DNA of 64,000 nucleotides from an uncultured Pelagibacteraceae bacterium (GCA_902552185.1 CACDFZ010000002.1:1-64000); one strand, 5' to 3'. Shown: positions 27,369 through 36,671, counted from the stretch's first letter. Made by a program: numbers and translations. The notes: generated from the sequence alone by a model not told the origin.

Positions 27369-28639
27369 TTTGATGAACTCTTTTCTAATGTTATTGTTGG
27401 TTTTCTTGTGGCCAAAATTCCTCTTGGTCTAAAAATCATGATTAAAACCATGGCACCACCAAATGCAATCATCCTATAAGATTCGAAGTCCCTGAAAACT
27501 TCAATTAATCCTATTAAGAAAACAGTAGCTAGAACAACTCCAGTCTGAGAACCCATTCCACCAAGTACTACAATTGCTACTATTATAGCTGACTCAATAA
27601 AAGTAAAACTCTCTGGACTTATAAACGCTTGTCTTGTTGCGAAAAATGAACCTGCAAATCCTCCAAACATCGCTCCAATAGCGAAGGCAGTAAGTTTTGT
27701 ATTTCTTGGATTTACGCCTAATGATTTACATGCAATTTCATCCTCTCTTAAAGCTTCCCAAGCTCTTCCAATTGGAAGTCTTCTTATCTTAATTGTAAAA
27801 AGGTTAGTAATTAAAGCTAAAACTAATATTAAGTAATATAAGAAAATAATTCTTTGCATTGGATTATATTCAATGCCAAAAAAAGTATGAAATGTTTGTT
27901 CTCCTTCATCTGGAAAACTTTTAAAAGGTAAACCAAAAAAAGAAGGTCTTGGTATTCCTGTTAGCCCATCAGGACCTTTTGTAAGTTGATACCAATTTAA
28001 AAGTAAAATTCTGATCATTTCTCCAAAAGCAAGAGTTACAATCGCTAAATAATCTCCTCTTAATCTTAAAACTGGGAAACCTAAAAGAACTCCAAACATA
28101 GCTGCAAATATTCCAGCTATAGGTAAACAAATCCAGAATGACCAACCAAAATGGATTGCAAACAATGCATATGAATATGCACCGACTGCATAAAATGCTA
28201 CATACCCTAAATCTAATAAGCCTGCTAAACCAATTACAATATTTAAGCCCCATCCAAGCATTATGTAAGTTAACATCATGATGGCGATATCCATTAGGTA
28301 TCTATCTGTAAAAGGAAGGAAAGGAAAAATTACCGAAAATATTATTGCTGTTAAAGCTATTTGATAACCTTTTGTATCTAAAAAATTACTTATTGATTTA
28401 CCTATACTTGATTGAATTCCAGTTTTTTGATCTCGATTGTAAACGTAAAGATTTGTAAGAAATCTTCCTACAGCGCAAACTACGACTATAATTAAAACAA
28501 TGAACCACTTAGGATGAACTTCAAGAACTTCATTTTTTGCAACTGTCCTTAAACCTACAATTGGACCAAAAAGTGCAAGTGCTATTAAACCTGTGAATAA
28601 ACTGTCTTTAATTGACGTTTGAAAAAATTTTTTTTCCAT
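27365..28639 (-). CDS. livM: Liv ABC transporter permease LivM
   Basis: A membrane permease of 424 residues with an extended N-terminal region before the conserved NIVIGLAGLLDLGYVAFYAVGAYSYAL block, FPVLRLRGDYLAIVTLAFGEMIRI and GRAWEALREDEIACKSLGVNPRNTKL, the ATPase-coupling loop. I start at the ATG whose complement is 28637-28639 (MEKKFF); it follows AAAGG, whereas the alternative upstream start is a TTG overlapping livH. It pairs with LivH. Confidence 0.94.
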   Translation of the reverse strand: MEKKFFQTSIKDSLFTGLIALALFGPIVGLRTVAKNEVLEVHPKWFIVLIIVVVCAVGRFLTNLYVYNRDQKTGIQSSIGKSISNFLDTKGYQIALTAIIFSVIFPFLPFTDRYLMDIAIMMLTYIMLGWGLNIVIGLAGLLDLGYVAFYAVGAYSYALFAIHFGWSFWICLPIAGIFAAMFGVLLGFPVLRLRGDYLAIVTLAFGEMIRILLLNWYQLTKGPDGLTGIPRPSFFGLPFKSFPDEGEQTFHTFFGIEYNPMQRIIFLYYLILVLALITNLFTIKIRRLPIGRAWEALREDEIACKSLGVNPRNTKLTAFAIGAMFGGFAGSFFATRQAFISPESFTFIESAIIVAIVVLGGMGSQTGVVLATVFLIGLIEVFRDFESYRMIAFGGAMVLIMIFRPRGILATRKPTITLEKSSSK

Positions 28640-28640
28640 A

Positions 28641-29558
28641 TTAAACCTTTTCAATATCTGGTTTTCCTAAAAAACCAGTTGGAAAAAAGATTAATACGAC
28701 AACTAAGACTGTAAACGCCGCAATATCTTTATATTCAATCGAAATATATCCTGACCAAAATACTTCGATTAAACCTATTAATAATCCACCAAGCATAGCG
28801 CCTGGAACAGATCCAATTCCACCCAATACTGCAGCCGTAAATGCTTTGATACCTGCTAAAAATCCTATGTAGAAATCTATGACACCATAATACATGACGA
28901 ACATCATTCCAGCTACCGATGCTAAGGAAGAACCAATTATAAATGTAATTGAAATAGTTCGATCTACATTAATTCCCATTAATGCAGTCATTGTCCTGTC
29001 TTGTTCACAAGCTCGTTGCGCTCTCCCCAAAGCAGTTTTGGTAATTAGAAGAGTGAAAATTGCCATTAAAATTATTGTCACTAAAACTATAAATATTTGA
29101 AGATAGCTTAAAGAAACTGTAAAACCTGTATCCTCCATAAAAGTAAATCCGCCCTGAATAACAGGTTGTAACGTTTTAATTCTAGCTCCTTGTGCTGCTT
29201 GAACATAATTTTGCAATACAATTGACATTCCTAAAGCAGAAATAAGTGGAGCAAGTCTAAAAGATTTTCTCAACGGTTTGTAAGCTAGTTTCTCAACAGT
29301 CCAGCCATAACAAGCTGTAAATACCATGGCAATAAGTAAAGTAAGTAACAAAACTATTGGTAGCGCAATACTGGTAAGTGCGAAAAGAATAAATGAAATT
29401 AAAGCAATAAATGCTCCCACCATAAAGATATCTCCATGAGCAAAATTTATCATTCCGATTATGCCGTAAACCATGGTGTAACCAATTGCTATCAAGCCAT
29501 AAACCGAACCTAACGTTACACCGTTTATTAACTGTTGTAAGAAATACGCTGTATCCAT
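28641..29558 (-). CDS. livH: Liv ABC transporter permease LivH
   Basis: A 305-residue permease with about eight membrane segments. Family blocks are LINGVTLGSVYGLIAIGYTMVYGIIGMINFAHGDIFMVGA at the N-terminus and the coupling loop GRAQRACEQDRTMTALMGINVDRT. It is 7 bases after the ProC-like gene, so that gene probably belongs to the same transcription unit. Confidence 0.95.
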   Translation of the reverse strand: MDTAYFLQQLINGVTLGSVYGLIAIGYTMVYGIIGMINFAHGDIFMVGAFIALISFILFALTSIALPIVLLLTLLIAMVFTACYGWTVEKLAYKPLRKSFRLAPLISALGMSIVLQNYVQAAQGARIKTLQPVIQGGFTFMEDTGFTVSLSYLQIFIVLVTIILMAIFTLLITKTALGRAQRACEQDRTMTALMGINVDRTISITFIIGSSLASVAGMMFVMYYGVIDFYIGFLAGIKAFTAAVLGGIGSVPGAMLGGLLIGLIEVFWSGYISIEYKDIAAFTVLVVVLIFFPTGFLGKPDIEKV

Positions 29559-29565
29559 ATAAAGT

Positions 29566-30324
29566 TTAAAATTTTTTAAAGATGCTATTTAAAACTTTTT
29601 GTTGGACTTTGTAAAATTTCTTTTTTTTGAGCTCTTTAAGCACGAAAGCATTGGTTCCCCCAGGGGTTTGGGATTCTACTACCAGTTGATTTAAAGATAT
29701 TTTGTTTTTGTTCACTGCATCCTCGGAAAGAGCCAAAAAGAGTTCTCTCGTATAATTCTCCGCTTCATTTCTTTTTATTCCTTTAGAGACCAGCCAATTA
29801 CTTGTCTCATTTAATAAATTATAAAAGGAAGCCATAAATGAAGAGGTTGCCCAAAAACTTTTTGATGTATTTTCACTTTTTAATTCGATTACTTTCCCTA
29901 AGTGTTTAAAAAAATTTTTTAATTTATTATCTTCTGGGCAAATTATAATTGGTCCCTTTCTCATTCCTATAAAAGGCAAAGGAATTACTCTTGAAATGTT
30001 TCTATTTTTTGTAATTTTTTTTAATTGGTTTATATTAATAGTTGAAATTAAACTTATTATTTTTTTAGATTTATTAAATCTTAATCTTCTCAATATTTTA
30101 TTTCCTACATTGGGAGTGATAGCCAAGAAAACCCAAGAAGAGCTATCTAATACTTGTTGATTGTTATTAGAAACAATCACTTTTTTAAATCTTTTACTTA
30201 ATTTTTTTGATATTGATTTATTTCGAGGAGAAATGAAAATTTTTTTGATTTTAATCTTAGATTTAAAAATGCCTTCAATAATTGAAGATGTAATATGACC
30301 TGAGCCTATAAATCCTATATTCAT
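29566..30324 (-). CDS. Pyrroline-5-carboxylate reductase-like protein
   Basis: A 252-residue NAD(P)-binding protein with GFIGSGHITSSII at the N-terminus, ISPRN as an NADP-type binding loop, a RVIPLPFIGMRKGP block and the helical C-terminal VVESQTPGGTNAFVLKEL, which matches the P5CR dimerisation signature. It is divergent from canonical ProC (Lys-rich, few conserved Gly), so reduction of pyrroline-5-carboxylate to proline is likely but not certain; a related imine reductase is possible. It leads the livHMGFK run. Only 5 bases separate its start from the divergent AbrB-family gene. Confidence 0.78.
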   Translation of the reverse strand: MNIGFIGSGHITSSIIEGIFKSKIKIKKIFISPRNKSISKKLSKRFKKVIVSNNNQQVLDSSSWVFLAITPNVGNKILRRLRFNKSKKIISLISTININQLKKITKNRNISRVIPLPFIGMRKGPIIICPEDNKLKNFFKHLGKVIELKSENTSKSFWATSSFMASFYNLLNETSNWLVSKGIKRNEAENYTRELFLALSEDAVNKNKISLNQLVVESQTPGGTNAFVLKELKKKKFYKVQQKVLNSIFKKF

Positions 30325-30329
30325 AAATA

Positions 30330-31403
30330 ATGCAGAATAACCAGTCTATACCAATTAATAAAGAAAATTTTAAACTCATTTTTTCAAAAGAGTTTGTTTT
30401 AGTAATAATATTTTCAATACCCGCAGCAATTTCTGCAGAATATTTTAATATTCCTTTAGCATGGTTTTTGGGTCCAATGGTTGTTACGTCATTAATGTCT
30501 CTTTTTGGATTAAAGCTCGTAATGCCTAGATTGGTCCTTAGTATAATTCTAATTTTACTTGGACTTTATATTGGAAACTACATTGACAAAAATTTATTTT
30601 CACAAATGCATCAATGGATTTGGACTTCCTTAATAATGTTAGGATACATTGTCTTAAGTGTTTTATTTGTCTCTAAATACCTCGAAAAATTTTCTGGATA
30701 TGAAAAAAAAACATCAATTTTTTCTGCAGCTCCAGGAGCTTTAGGTCCATTGCTTATTTTAGCTGAAGATGAAAAATCTGATCTAAGCCAAGTTGCAACA
30801 TCTCATTTAATAAGGTTGATTATTATTATTACTGTATTTCCGTTTGTGGTAGATAGTTTTTATGATCAAAATAGAGTTGAAAAGATAGACGAAGTTCTTG
30901 ATCAAAATAATTACGATTTATTAATTTTAATTGCTTTATCTTTAATTATTATTTTTATTTTTGATAAAATTAAAGTCCCGGCGGCACTTTTAGCTGGCAC
31001 ACTTGTTGCTAGTGGATTATTGCAGATTACTGAAGTTGCAAGTTATAAATTATCTCCAGGTATAGTCGATTTTTGTTTATTAATACTTGGGTCATCAGTA
31101 GGCTGTAGATTTGCCAATAAAACATTTAGTGAAATTGGAAAGAACGCATTACATAGTTTTGTAGCTACATTTTTCTTAGTCGCTCTAGGTCTTCTAGCTG
31201 CATATGTAGCAAGTTTAGTGATAGATAAAAATTTTTTTACTCTGTTATTATCCTACTGTCCCGGTGGAATTTATGAAGTTGCAGTAATTGCAATTTTTTT
31301 CGATCTGGACCCAGAATTTGTATCATTTCACCACATAATTAGATTATTGATGATCTTGTTCATTGTGCCAGTAATCTTGCGGTTAATGCAGAAAAAAACC
31401 TAA
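30330..31403 (+). CDS. AbrB-family membrane protein
   Basis: A 357-residue membrane protein with about ten helices in two homologous halves. Recognisable are SIPAAISAEYFNIPLAWFLGPMV, FSAAPGALGPLLILAEDEKSDLSQVATSHLIRL and, in the second half, SYCPGGIYEVAVIAIFFDLDPEFVSFHHIIRL. The pattern is the AbrB (formerly mislabelled ammonia monooxygenase) transporter-like family. Substrate unknown. The start lies 5 bases from the divergent ProC-like start, so its promoter must lie within that gene. Confidence 0.88.
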   Translation: MQNNQSIPINKENFKLIFSKEFVLVIIFSIPAAISAEYFNIPLAWFLGPMVVTSLMSLFGLKLVMPRLVLSIILILLGLYIGNYIDKNLFSQMHQWIWTSLIMLGYIVLSVLFVSKYLEKFSGYEKKTSIFSAAPGALGPLLILAEDEKSDLSQVATSHLIRLIIIITVFPFVVDSFYDQNRVEKIDEVLDQNNYDLLILIALSLIIIFIFDKIKVPAALLAGTLVASGLLQITEVASYKLSPGIVDFCLLILGSSVGCRFANKTFSEIGKNALHSFVATFFLVALGLLAAYVASLVIDKNFFTLLLSYCPGGIYEVAVIAIFFDLDPEFVSFHHIIRLLMILFIVPVILRLMQKKT

Positions 31404-31419
31404 TTTTAACCTCTCGTTT

Positions 31420-31448
31420 TTGACATTAATTAAAATTTAGAGTTAAAT
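31420..31448 (+). promoter_or_regulatory. Candidate sigma-70 promoter for the DoxX gene, possibly leaderless
   Basis: A perfect -35 TTGACA (31420-31425), 17-base spacer and -10-like TTAAAT (31443-31448). Transcription would begin about six bases further, at or next to the ATG at 31454, which also lacks a Shine-Dalgarno sequence. This suggests a leaderless message. By-eye prediction only. Confidence 0.55.
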
Positions 31449-31453
31449 TTGTC

Positions 31454-31840
31454 ATGGCAAATTTTTTTGATCTAGTAGGAAGAATAATGATTTCGGCTAT
31501 TTTTTTATTTAGCGGAATTAACAAAATCTTTAGCTATGATGGTACCTTAGGCTGGATGGAAAGTTTCGGTATGCCAGGATTTTTATTAGTTCCAGCAATT
31601 ATAATTGAGATATTATTTCCGCTTATGATTATTCTTGGATACAAAACAAGAATTGCCGCTGGAGGCCTCTTATTATTTTCTTTATTAACTGCTGTTATTT
31701 TCCATTTAGATTTCTCCAATCAAATGCAAGTAATTGCATTCTTAAAAAATATTGGTCTTGCAGGTGGAATGTTATTTTTAGTTGTTAACGGTGCTAAAGA
31801 TTTCTCAATGGAGAAGAAAAAAAAATACGTTCGTTTATAA
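31454..31840 (+). CDS. DoxX-family membrane protein
   Basis: A 128-residue four-helix protein with the DoxX hallmarks GRIMISAIFLFSGINKI at the N-terminus, MESFGMPGFLLVPAIIIEILFPLMIILGYKTRIAA, and a C-terminal FLKNIGLAGGMLFLV. DoxX-like proteins associate with quinone or redox systems, but a specific role here is unknown. It is convergent with tctA, 5 bases apart. Confidence 0.9.
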   Translation: MANFFDLVGRIMISAIFLFSGINKIFSYDGTLGWMESFGMPGFLLVPAIIIEILFPLMIILGYKTRIAAGGLLLFSLLTAVIFHLDFSNQMQVIAFLKNIGLAGGMLFLVVNGAKDFSMEKKKKYVRL

Positions 31841-31845
31841 AAAAT

Positions 31846-33345
31846 CTACTTCTTTTTAAAATAGCTATTATATATTTGCCAAAAAACAATAAATAAAATA
31901 GTTATCATTATACATAATGTCAAAGGTCTATCCCAAAGAAACGCCCATGAACCGTCGCTTATAAGTAGTGATCTTCTTAAGTTTTCTTCCATTAACCCTC
32001 CTAGCACAAATGCTAATATTAAAGGTGGCATTGGAAATTCGTATAAACGTAAAATGGTTGCTACAACAGCTATTCCTATCATTAAATAAATATCAAAATT
32101 ATTAAAAGACATTAGATAAATGCCAGTAACTGAAAAAAATAGAATAAGTGGAATTAAAAAAGCTCTCGGTACAGCTAAAATTCTAGCGATATATGGAATT
32201 AGAGGTAAGTTTAAAATTAATAAAATTACCATTCCAATATACATTGACATTATTACTGACCAAAAAATTTCAGGATTTGTTTGGTAAAGTCTTGGGCCTG
32301 GTTGTATACCAAATCCAAGTAAAGCTCCTAGCATTACAGCAGTAGTACCGCTGCCAGGAATACCAAGAGTTAATAAAGGAACAAAAGAACCAGAGCATGC
32401 AGCATTGTTAGCAGTTTCTGGTGCGGACAGACCATTTACACTTCCTTTCCCAAATTTTTGTTTCTCCTCATCTTTAACGAAATTTCTTTCCATTCCATAA
32501 GCTAAAAAAGAAGCAATAGTAGAACCAGCTCCAGGCAACACTCCTACAATAAAACCAATGATTGAAGACCTAGGTATAGTTGTGACCATTTTTTTAGTTT
32601 CATCTTTATCAAGTCTTATTGATCCTAGTTTTGACAATGAGATTTGTTTAGCAGCTTGTGTTGGATCACTTCCTTTGAAGATAATAGATAGGGCTTCACT
32701 CATTGCAAATGTCGCCATAACCACAAGAACGAAGCTTATTCCATCTGCCAAATTCATATTATTAAATACAAATCTTGGAATATCCGACAAAGTATCTTGT
32801 CCTACAGAAGCTAACATCAATCCCAATACAACCATCATCATTGCTTTTAAAAAATGTCCTTTTGCAGAAAATGCGGACACTGCAGTCAACCCTAGAATCA
32901 TGAGGCCAAAATAATCAGGAGATCTAAAAGCCAAACTTACTTTTGATAAGCTTGGCGCAGCAAATAATAAAAAAATTGCTGCTATTGTTCCTCCTGCAAA
33001 GGAACTATAAGCTGCGATCGCTAAAGCTTTACCAGCTTTTCCTTGTTGAGCCATTGGATAACCATCAAAAGATGTAGCTACAGTGCCTGGAATTCCAGGA
33101 GCGTTAATTAATATTGAAGATGTTGAACCACCAAAAACTGCTCCGTAATAAACTCCCGCCATCAAAATTAGTCCAGTTGAAGGTTCAAAACCATAAGTAA
33201 TTGGAATCATAAGAGCTATTGCTGTCATGGGTCCCAATCCCGGGAGCATTCCTATTATTGTTCCAGCAAAACACCCTATCATCACCATGATGATATTTTT
33301 TATTGATAGCGCAGTATTTAAACCGATAAGAATTCCTTCGATCAT
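31846..33345 (-). CDS. tctA: Tripartite tricarboxylate transporter large permease TctA
   Basis: A 499-residue protein with about twelve helices. TctA signatures are GCFAGTIIGMLPGLGPMTAIALMIPITYG near the N-terminus, GVYYGAVFGGSTSSILINAPGIPGT and GSFVPLLTLGIPGSGTTAVMLGALL. With TctB and the periplasmic TctC it takes up carboxylates such as citrate using an ion gradient. It overlaps tctB by 4 bases. Confidence 0.96.
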   Translation of the reverse strand: MIEGILIGLNTALSIKNIIMVMIGCFAGTIIGMLPGLGPMTAIALMIPITYGFEPSTGLILMAGVYYGAVFGGSTSSILINAPGIPGTVATSFDGYPMAQQGKAGKALAIAAYSSFAGGTIAAIFLLFAAPSLSKVSLAFRSPDYFGLMILGLTAVSAFSAKGHFLKAMMMVVLGLMLASVGQDTLSDIPRFVFNNMNLADGISFVLVVMATFAMSEALSIIFKGSDPTQAAKQISLSKLGSIRLDKDETKKMVTTIPRSSIIGFIVGVLPGAGSTIASFLAYGMERNFVKDEEKQKFGKGSVNGLSAPETANNAACSGSFVPLLTLGIPGSGTTAVMLGALLGFGIQPGPRLYQTNPEIFWSVIMSMYIGMVILLILNLPLIPYIARILAVPRAFLIPLILFFSVTGIYLMSFNNFDIYLMIGIAVVATILRLYEFPMPPLILAFVLGGLMEENLRRSLLISDGSWAFLWDRPLTLCIMITILFIVFWQIYNSYFKKK

Positions 33346-33812
33346 CCTATAATTCCTAGATATTTTAAAAGCGGGTCACGTAAATAAATGTCTAATAAAC
33401 CGTGTAAAAGAAACATAAAAATAGCAACAAAAGGAAAGGACAATGTAAAAACCCAAAACCATCTTTTTTCACCTAGTGTTATATATGATAATACTAAAAA
33501 AATTGAAGTAGAAAGAAAATATCCTGCTTTTAAAATTGTAACCCCATAAATTATCATTAAAATCACTAGTGTAATTGTTCTCTTATAATCTAAAACTGAA
33601 AGATTAACGTTAGCAGGTCTTTTCTCAGGTAATGCTATATAAAGACCGGAAAAGAAAATTCCTGCGTAACCTAATAAGATTGGAAAAGTTTTTGCATTAA
33701 AAGGAGCGTTTTCATCAAATGCAAATACTCTAATTTGATATGCGTGATATAAATAAAACCCTGAAAAAACAAAGAAGAGCAGTGAAATAATCTTGACTGG
33801 ACTTATTTGCAC
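33342..33812 (-). CDS. tctB: Tripartite tricarboxylate transporter small subunit TctB
   Basis: A 156-residue protein with four membrane segments matching the TctB layout: an N-terminal helix, a conserved AKTFPILLGYAG, and a C-terminal pair of helices ending GLLDIYLRDPLLKYLG. This subunit is always poorly conserved, and the call rests equally on position between tctC and tctA. Confidence 0.9.
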   Translation of the reverse strand: MQISPVKIISLLFFVFSGFYLYHAYQIRVFAFDENAPFNAKTFPILLGYAGIFFSGLYIALPEKRPANVNLSVLDYKRTITLVILMIIYGVTILKAGYFLSTSIFLVLSYITLGEKRWFWVFTLSFPFVAIFMFLLHGLLDIYLRDPLLKYLGIIG

Positions 33813-33835
33813 TGCTCCTCCTAATTAGTAAGTAA

Positions 33836-34816
33836 TTAAATTACTCCAAGTTTTTTCATTAGAGCTGTCATTTCTTTAGTTTGTGTTTTTAAAAATTTTA
33901 CAAACTTTTTGTCTGGATTATAGATATTAACCCAAGCATTTCTTTTTCTAACAGCTTCCCATTCTGGAGTTTTTTGAACATCACCTAACATTTTAGCTAT
34001 TTTCTTTTTATCTGCACTACTCATGTTTGGTGGACCAAAAAATCCTCTCCAGTTTACGAACTGAACATCAAAGCCTTGTTCTTTAAGCGTTGGTACTTCT
34101 GGAGCATCTGCAACTCTGCTAGGTGCAGTAATACCAATTATTCTAACTTGGTCTCGTGCTCCCATTACTTCTCCCAAACCAGTTGAAAGAATTTGCGTTT
34201 CTCCTGAAAGTAAACCTGCTAATGCTTTTCCGCCAGCATCGTAAGGTACGTATACAACTTTATTTGGATCAGCTCCCGCTTCTTGGAATGCTAAAGCACC
34301 AATTAAATGGTCCATGCTTCCTCTTACAGATCCACCCGCCATCTTAACAGATTTTGGATTAGACTTATAAGCAGCGACTACATCTTTAAAGTTTTTATAC
34401 GGTGAATTTTTTGCAACAGCGATTGCACCATAGTCACCTATTACTCCAGCTATCGGCACAACGTCTTTGTATGAAAGAACGCCACTACCACTCACGTAAC
34501 CTTTGTGTCTTGTGATTGATCTTAATACTAAAGGTGTAGATTGAACTAATACTGTTCCTGATGGTTTTGTATTAATCATGAATGATAAAGCTTTACCTCC
34601 ACCACCACCTGACATATTTTCGAATGACGCACTTTTTAAGAAACCAGCCTTTGTAAGTGCCTCTCCAGTTCCTCTAGCAGTTCCATCCCAACCACCACCA
34701 GCACCACCACCAATTACAAAGTGTAATTTGTCGATAGCAAAACTAGTTGATGAGATTGAAGTTAAAAGAACGGTAGCAAATACAAGACTGATAAGTTTTT
34801 TAAATTTACTTAACAT
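33836..34816 (-). CDS. tctC: Tripartite tricarboxylate transporter binding protein TctC
   Basis: A 326-residue exported binding protein (signal peptide ending SFA). The mature sequence begins IDKLHFVIGGGAGGGWDGTARGTGEAL, the Gly-rich ligand loop of the TTT/Bug family, and includes IAVAKNSPYKNFKDVVAAYK, YVPYDAGGKALAGLLSGETQ and VNWRGFFGPP. It captures the substrate for TctAB. Ligand not determinable. A GGGGGA ribosome binding site precedes the ATG. Confidence 0.95.
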   Translation of the reverse strand: MLSKFKKLISLVFATVLLTSISSTSFAIDKLHFVIGGGAGGGWDGTARGTGEALTKAGFLKSASFENMSGGGGGKALSFMINTKPSGTVLVQSTPLVLRSITRHKGYVSGSGVLSYKDVVPIAGVIGDYGAIAVAKNSPYKNFKDVVAAYKSNPKSVKMAGGSVRGSMDHLIGALAFQEAGADPNKVVYVPYDAGGKALAGLLSGETQILSTGLGEVMGARDQVRIIGITAPSRVADAPEVPTLKEQGFDVQFVNWRGFFGPPNMSSADKKKIAKMLGDVQKTPEWEAVRKRNAWVNIYNPDKKFVKFLKTQTKEMTALMKKLGVI

Positions 34817-34847
34817 TTGTTTCCCCCATTGTTTATTAATTAGTATT

Positions 34848-34876
34848 ATTAAAAATAATTAATGAGTAAGAGTCAA
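34848..34876 (-). promoter_or_regulatory. Candidate sigma-70 promoter for tctCBA
   Basis: On the minus strand TTGACT (complement of 34871-34876), a 17-base spacer and TTTAAT (complement of 34848-34853) precede tctC by about 30 bases. It lies between the terminator of the upstream barrel-protein gene and tctC, where a promoter is required. By-eye prediction. Confidence 0.55.
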
Positions 34877-34910
34877 TATGATTTAGTGAGGTATTATTTA
34901 TTGTTAGATT

Positions 34911-34940
34911 AAAAAGCCCACAGTATTGCGGGCTTTTTAA
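34911..34940 (-). terminator. Rho-independent terminator after the barrel-protein gene
   Basis: On the minus strand GCCCGCA and TGTGGGC pair around an ATAC loop, closing perfectly with one G-U wobble; on the plus strand the same pair is an A-C mismatch. The hairpin is flanked by A and T runs and is followed by a U tract on the minus strand. Both points favour minus-strand function, ending the gene at 34955-35608. Confidence 0.88.
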
Positions 34941-34954
34941 TAATTTTTAGATCC

Positions 34955-35608
34955 TTAAAATTTATATCCTACTGATAATTTTATAGCTACATCTTCTAAA
35001 TCAGCTGTAACTTTGTTGCCAGTTCCATCTTCATCGTTCTCTGAATATTCTTCAAAGTCGGTGTAAGCAACTTCAGTTTTGTAATAAAGATTATTTCCAT
35101 ATGGAATGTCACCTTTAGCACCTAAACCTAAAGTATACCCTAAGACATCTTCATCTGGATAAGTTGATCCAGAATTAAGAGATTCTAAAGTTTTTATTGT
35201 AGCGTGTTGAACTCCAACTTTACCGTAGATAGTTGCTCCATAAGCATCTGCGAATGGGTAATCAACGTAAAATTGAACTACATTATCTAGCTCAGCAGCT
35301 GCTTTGTAAGTTCCTGTATCACCTTCACTATTTGTGTCTGAACGTGATTTGCTTCCCACATCTCTTGTTGGGATGTAAGAAATTCCTACTGCAGCGCCAT
35401 TATCATAAGTAGCTTCTAGAAACAATTCTGGAACTAATACGTCCTCAGAGTGTGATCCAGTATTATTCTCGTTACTAGTACGTGTTGTTTCTGTACCGTC
35501 TGCTTCAAACATGTGATAAGCTCCAGTTATACCAACACCTATCTCAGCTTTTACAGATTGAAATGATATAAATAAAAAAGATAACAATATTGTTATTATT
35601 TTTTTCAT
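34955..35608 (-). CDS. Outer-membrane beta-barrel protein
   Basis: A 217-residue exported protein with a signal peptide ending VKA. The mature chain consists of alternating hydrophobic strands (for example LFLEATYDNGAAVGISYIP, TIYGKVGVQ, LYYKTEVAYTDF) separated by acidic, Asn/Ser-rich loops, and ends in an aromatic residue (SVGYKF), the BAM recognition pattern. It resembles small porin-like or OmpA-barrel proteins of about eight strands. No ligand can be inferred. It stands as a single gene with its own AAAGGAAAAG ribosome binding site and downstream terminator. Confidence 0.78.
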   Translation of the reverse strand: MKKIITILLSFLFISFQSVKAEIGVGITGAYHMFEADGTETTRTSNENNTGSHSEDVLVPELFLEATYDNGAAVGISYIPTRDVGSKSRSDTNSEGDTGTYKAAAELDNVVQFYVDYPFADAYGATIYGKVGVQHATIKTLESLNSGSTYPDEDVLGYTLGLGAKGDIPYGNNLYYKTEVAYTDFEEYSENDEDGTGNKVTADLEDVAIKLSVGYKF

Positions 35609-35774
35609 TCTTTTCCTTTAATTTATAAATTAACTTAAGAAACAGATATCATAATCAATTTGGGGGTCAACAAAATTAATGCCTTTCAGTTTAAATAAGC
35701 CTCTATTTTATTGACTTTTAATGTGATATTTTTGCAACTATCCAGTTTTTATTTGAGAAATTTTAAATTATTAC

Positions 35775-36671
35775 CTAGTTAAAAAAAGTACCTCGTATTC
35801 TCAATAATTCTCTGGATAAACCTGAATGCTCCCTAAATGCTTTTCTACCGTGTAGCCAAAAATAATTGTTTGAAAAAATCGTGGAACCAACTCGTAATGG
35901 AAAAACTATTTTGTTTTTACTTTCTTCCAATGCATCAGATAACTTTTGTAGGTACAGACCTTGCTGCATATTTTTGGGCTCAGGAAATTGATCAATATAA
36001 GAAATAATAGGCTTGCCTTTTTCATCATTAGAAAACACCGGATGCTCTACTTTGTAATCTACATTTTTACTCTTAGGTGAGCCCCAAATAAAATTTTGTC
36101 TACCTATTGGATCTTTGCTTAAATCTTCTAAATACTCCCAGTCATCTAGGTGAAGTATCACGCTTTCTCCTCCTGAAACGTTTTGCTCTTCCATCTTAGT
36201 CATTATTAACCAGTCCGTTTTTTCTTTAACAAAAGTACCATCTGTATGAAGATCTAAATTGTTGTATGCTTTTCGTAAATAAGAGTCGCTTTGATCAATA
36301 TGTTTAACCTCAAATCTTGCGTAGTATTTACCTGACATTGAGTCAAAATTAGGAATGCCGACAAGATAAGCTAAGGACGTTGATAGTTTAACTAAAAATT
36401 CTTTATCAAATTTATTACCCTTCATCTCAGGTTCAATAATTGCAGTGCCTGAATTTCTATCATTTAGAACTTTATTAAGAAGTTTGCCAAGTTCATTTTT
36501 AAATAATTCATCTAAGCTTTTTGCAATAGTAAATCTTGAAAAAGGTTTATATTCTAGTGATGTAATTGAGTGTTTTTTAAATGGAAATACTAATCTATCC
36601 AAATCTTCTTCTGGTATTTTTATTACCTTTACTCTCCTAGAATTCTTATGATCTTCAATTTTTAAACTCAT
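35775..36671 (-). CDS. glaH: Glutarate 2-hydroxylase (CsiD/GlaH family)
   Basis: Fe(II)/2-oxoglutarate dioxygenase that hydroxylates glutarate to L-2-hydroxyglutarate in lysine degradation. The CsiD-type blocks are SDSYLRKAYNNLDLHTDGTFV, MTKMEEQNVSGGESVILHLDDWE, SYIDQFPEPKNMQQG and NYFWLHGRKAF. Iron ligands are His142, Asp144 and His274; the 132-residue spacing equals that recalled for E. coli CsiD (160/162/292). C-terminal RELLRIRG should bind 2-oxoglutarate. It overlaps azlD by 4 bases, as the last gene of a transporter operon. The glutarate substrate is inferred from family. Confidence 0.9.
   Translation of the reverse strand: MSLKIEDHKNSRRVKVIKIPEEDLDRLVFPFKKHSITSLEYKPFSRFTIAKSLDELFKNELGKLLNKVLNDRNSGTAIIEPEMKGNKFDKEFLVKLSTSLAYLVGIPNFDSMSGKYYARFEVKHIDQSDSYLRKAYNNLDLHTDGTFVKEKTDWLIMTKMEEQNVSGGESVILHLDDWEYLEDLSKDPIGRQNFIWGSPKSKNVDYKVEHPVFSNDEKGKPIISYIDQFPEPKNMQQGLYLQKLSDALEESKNKIVFPLRVGSTIFSNNYFWLHGRKAFREHSGLSRELLRIRGTFFN

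Noticed and set aside
30330-31403. Ammonia monooxygenase
   Set aside because: The AbrB family was historically mislabelled this way; no AmoA features are present.
34578-34862. Pro-rich plus-strand reading frame opposite tctC
   Set aside because: Antisense to the Gly-rich TctC loop; the proline bias is the complement of glycine codons.
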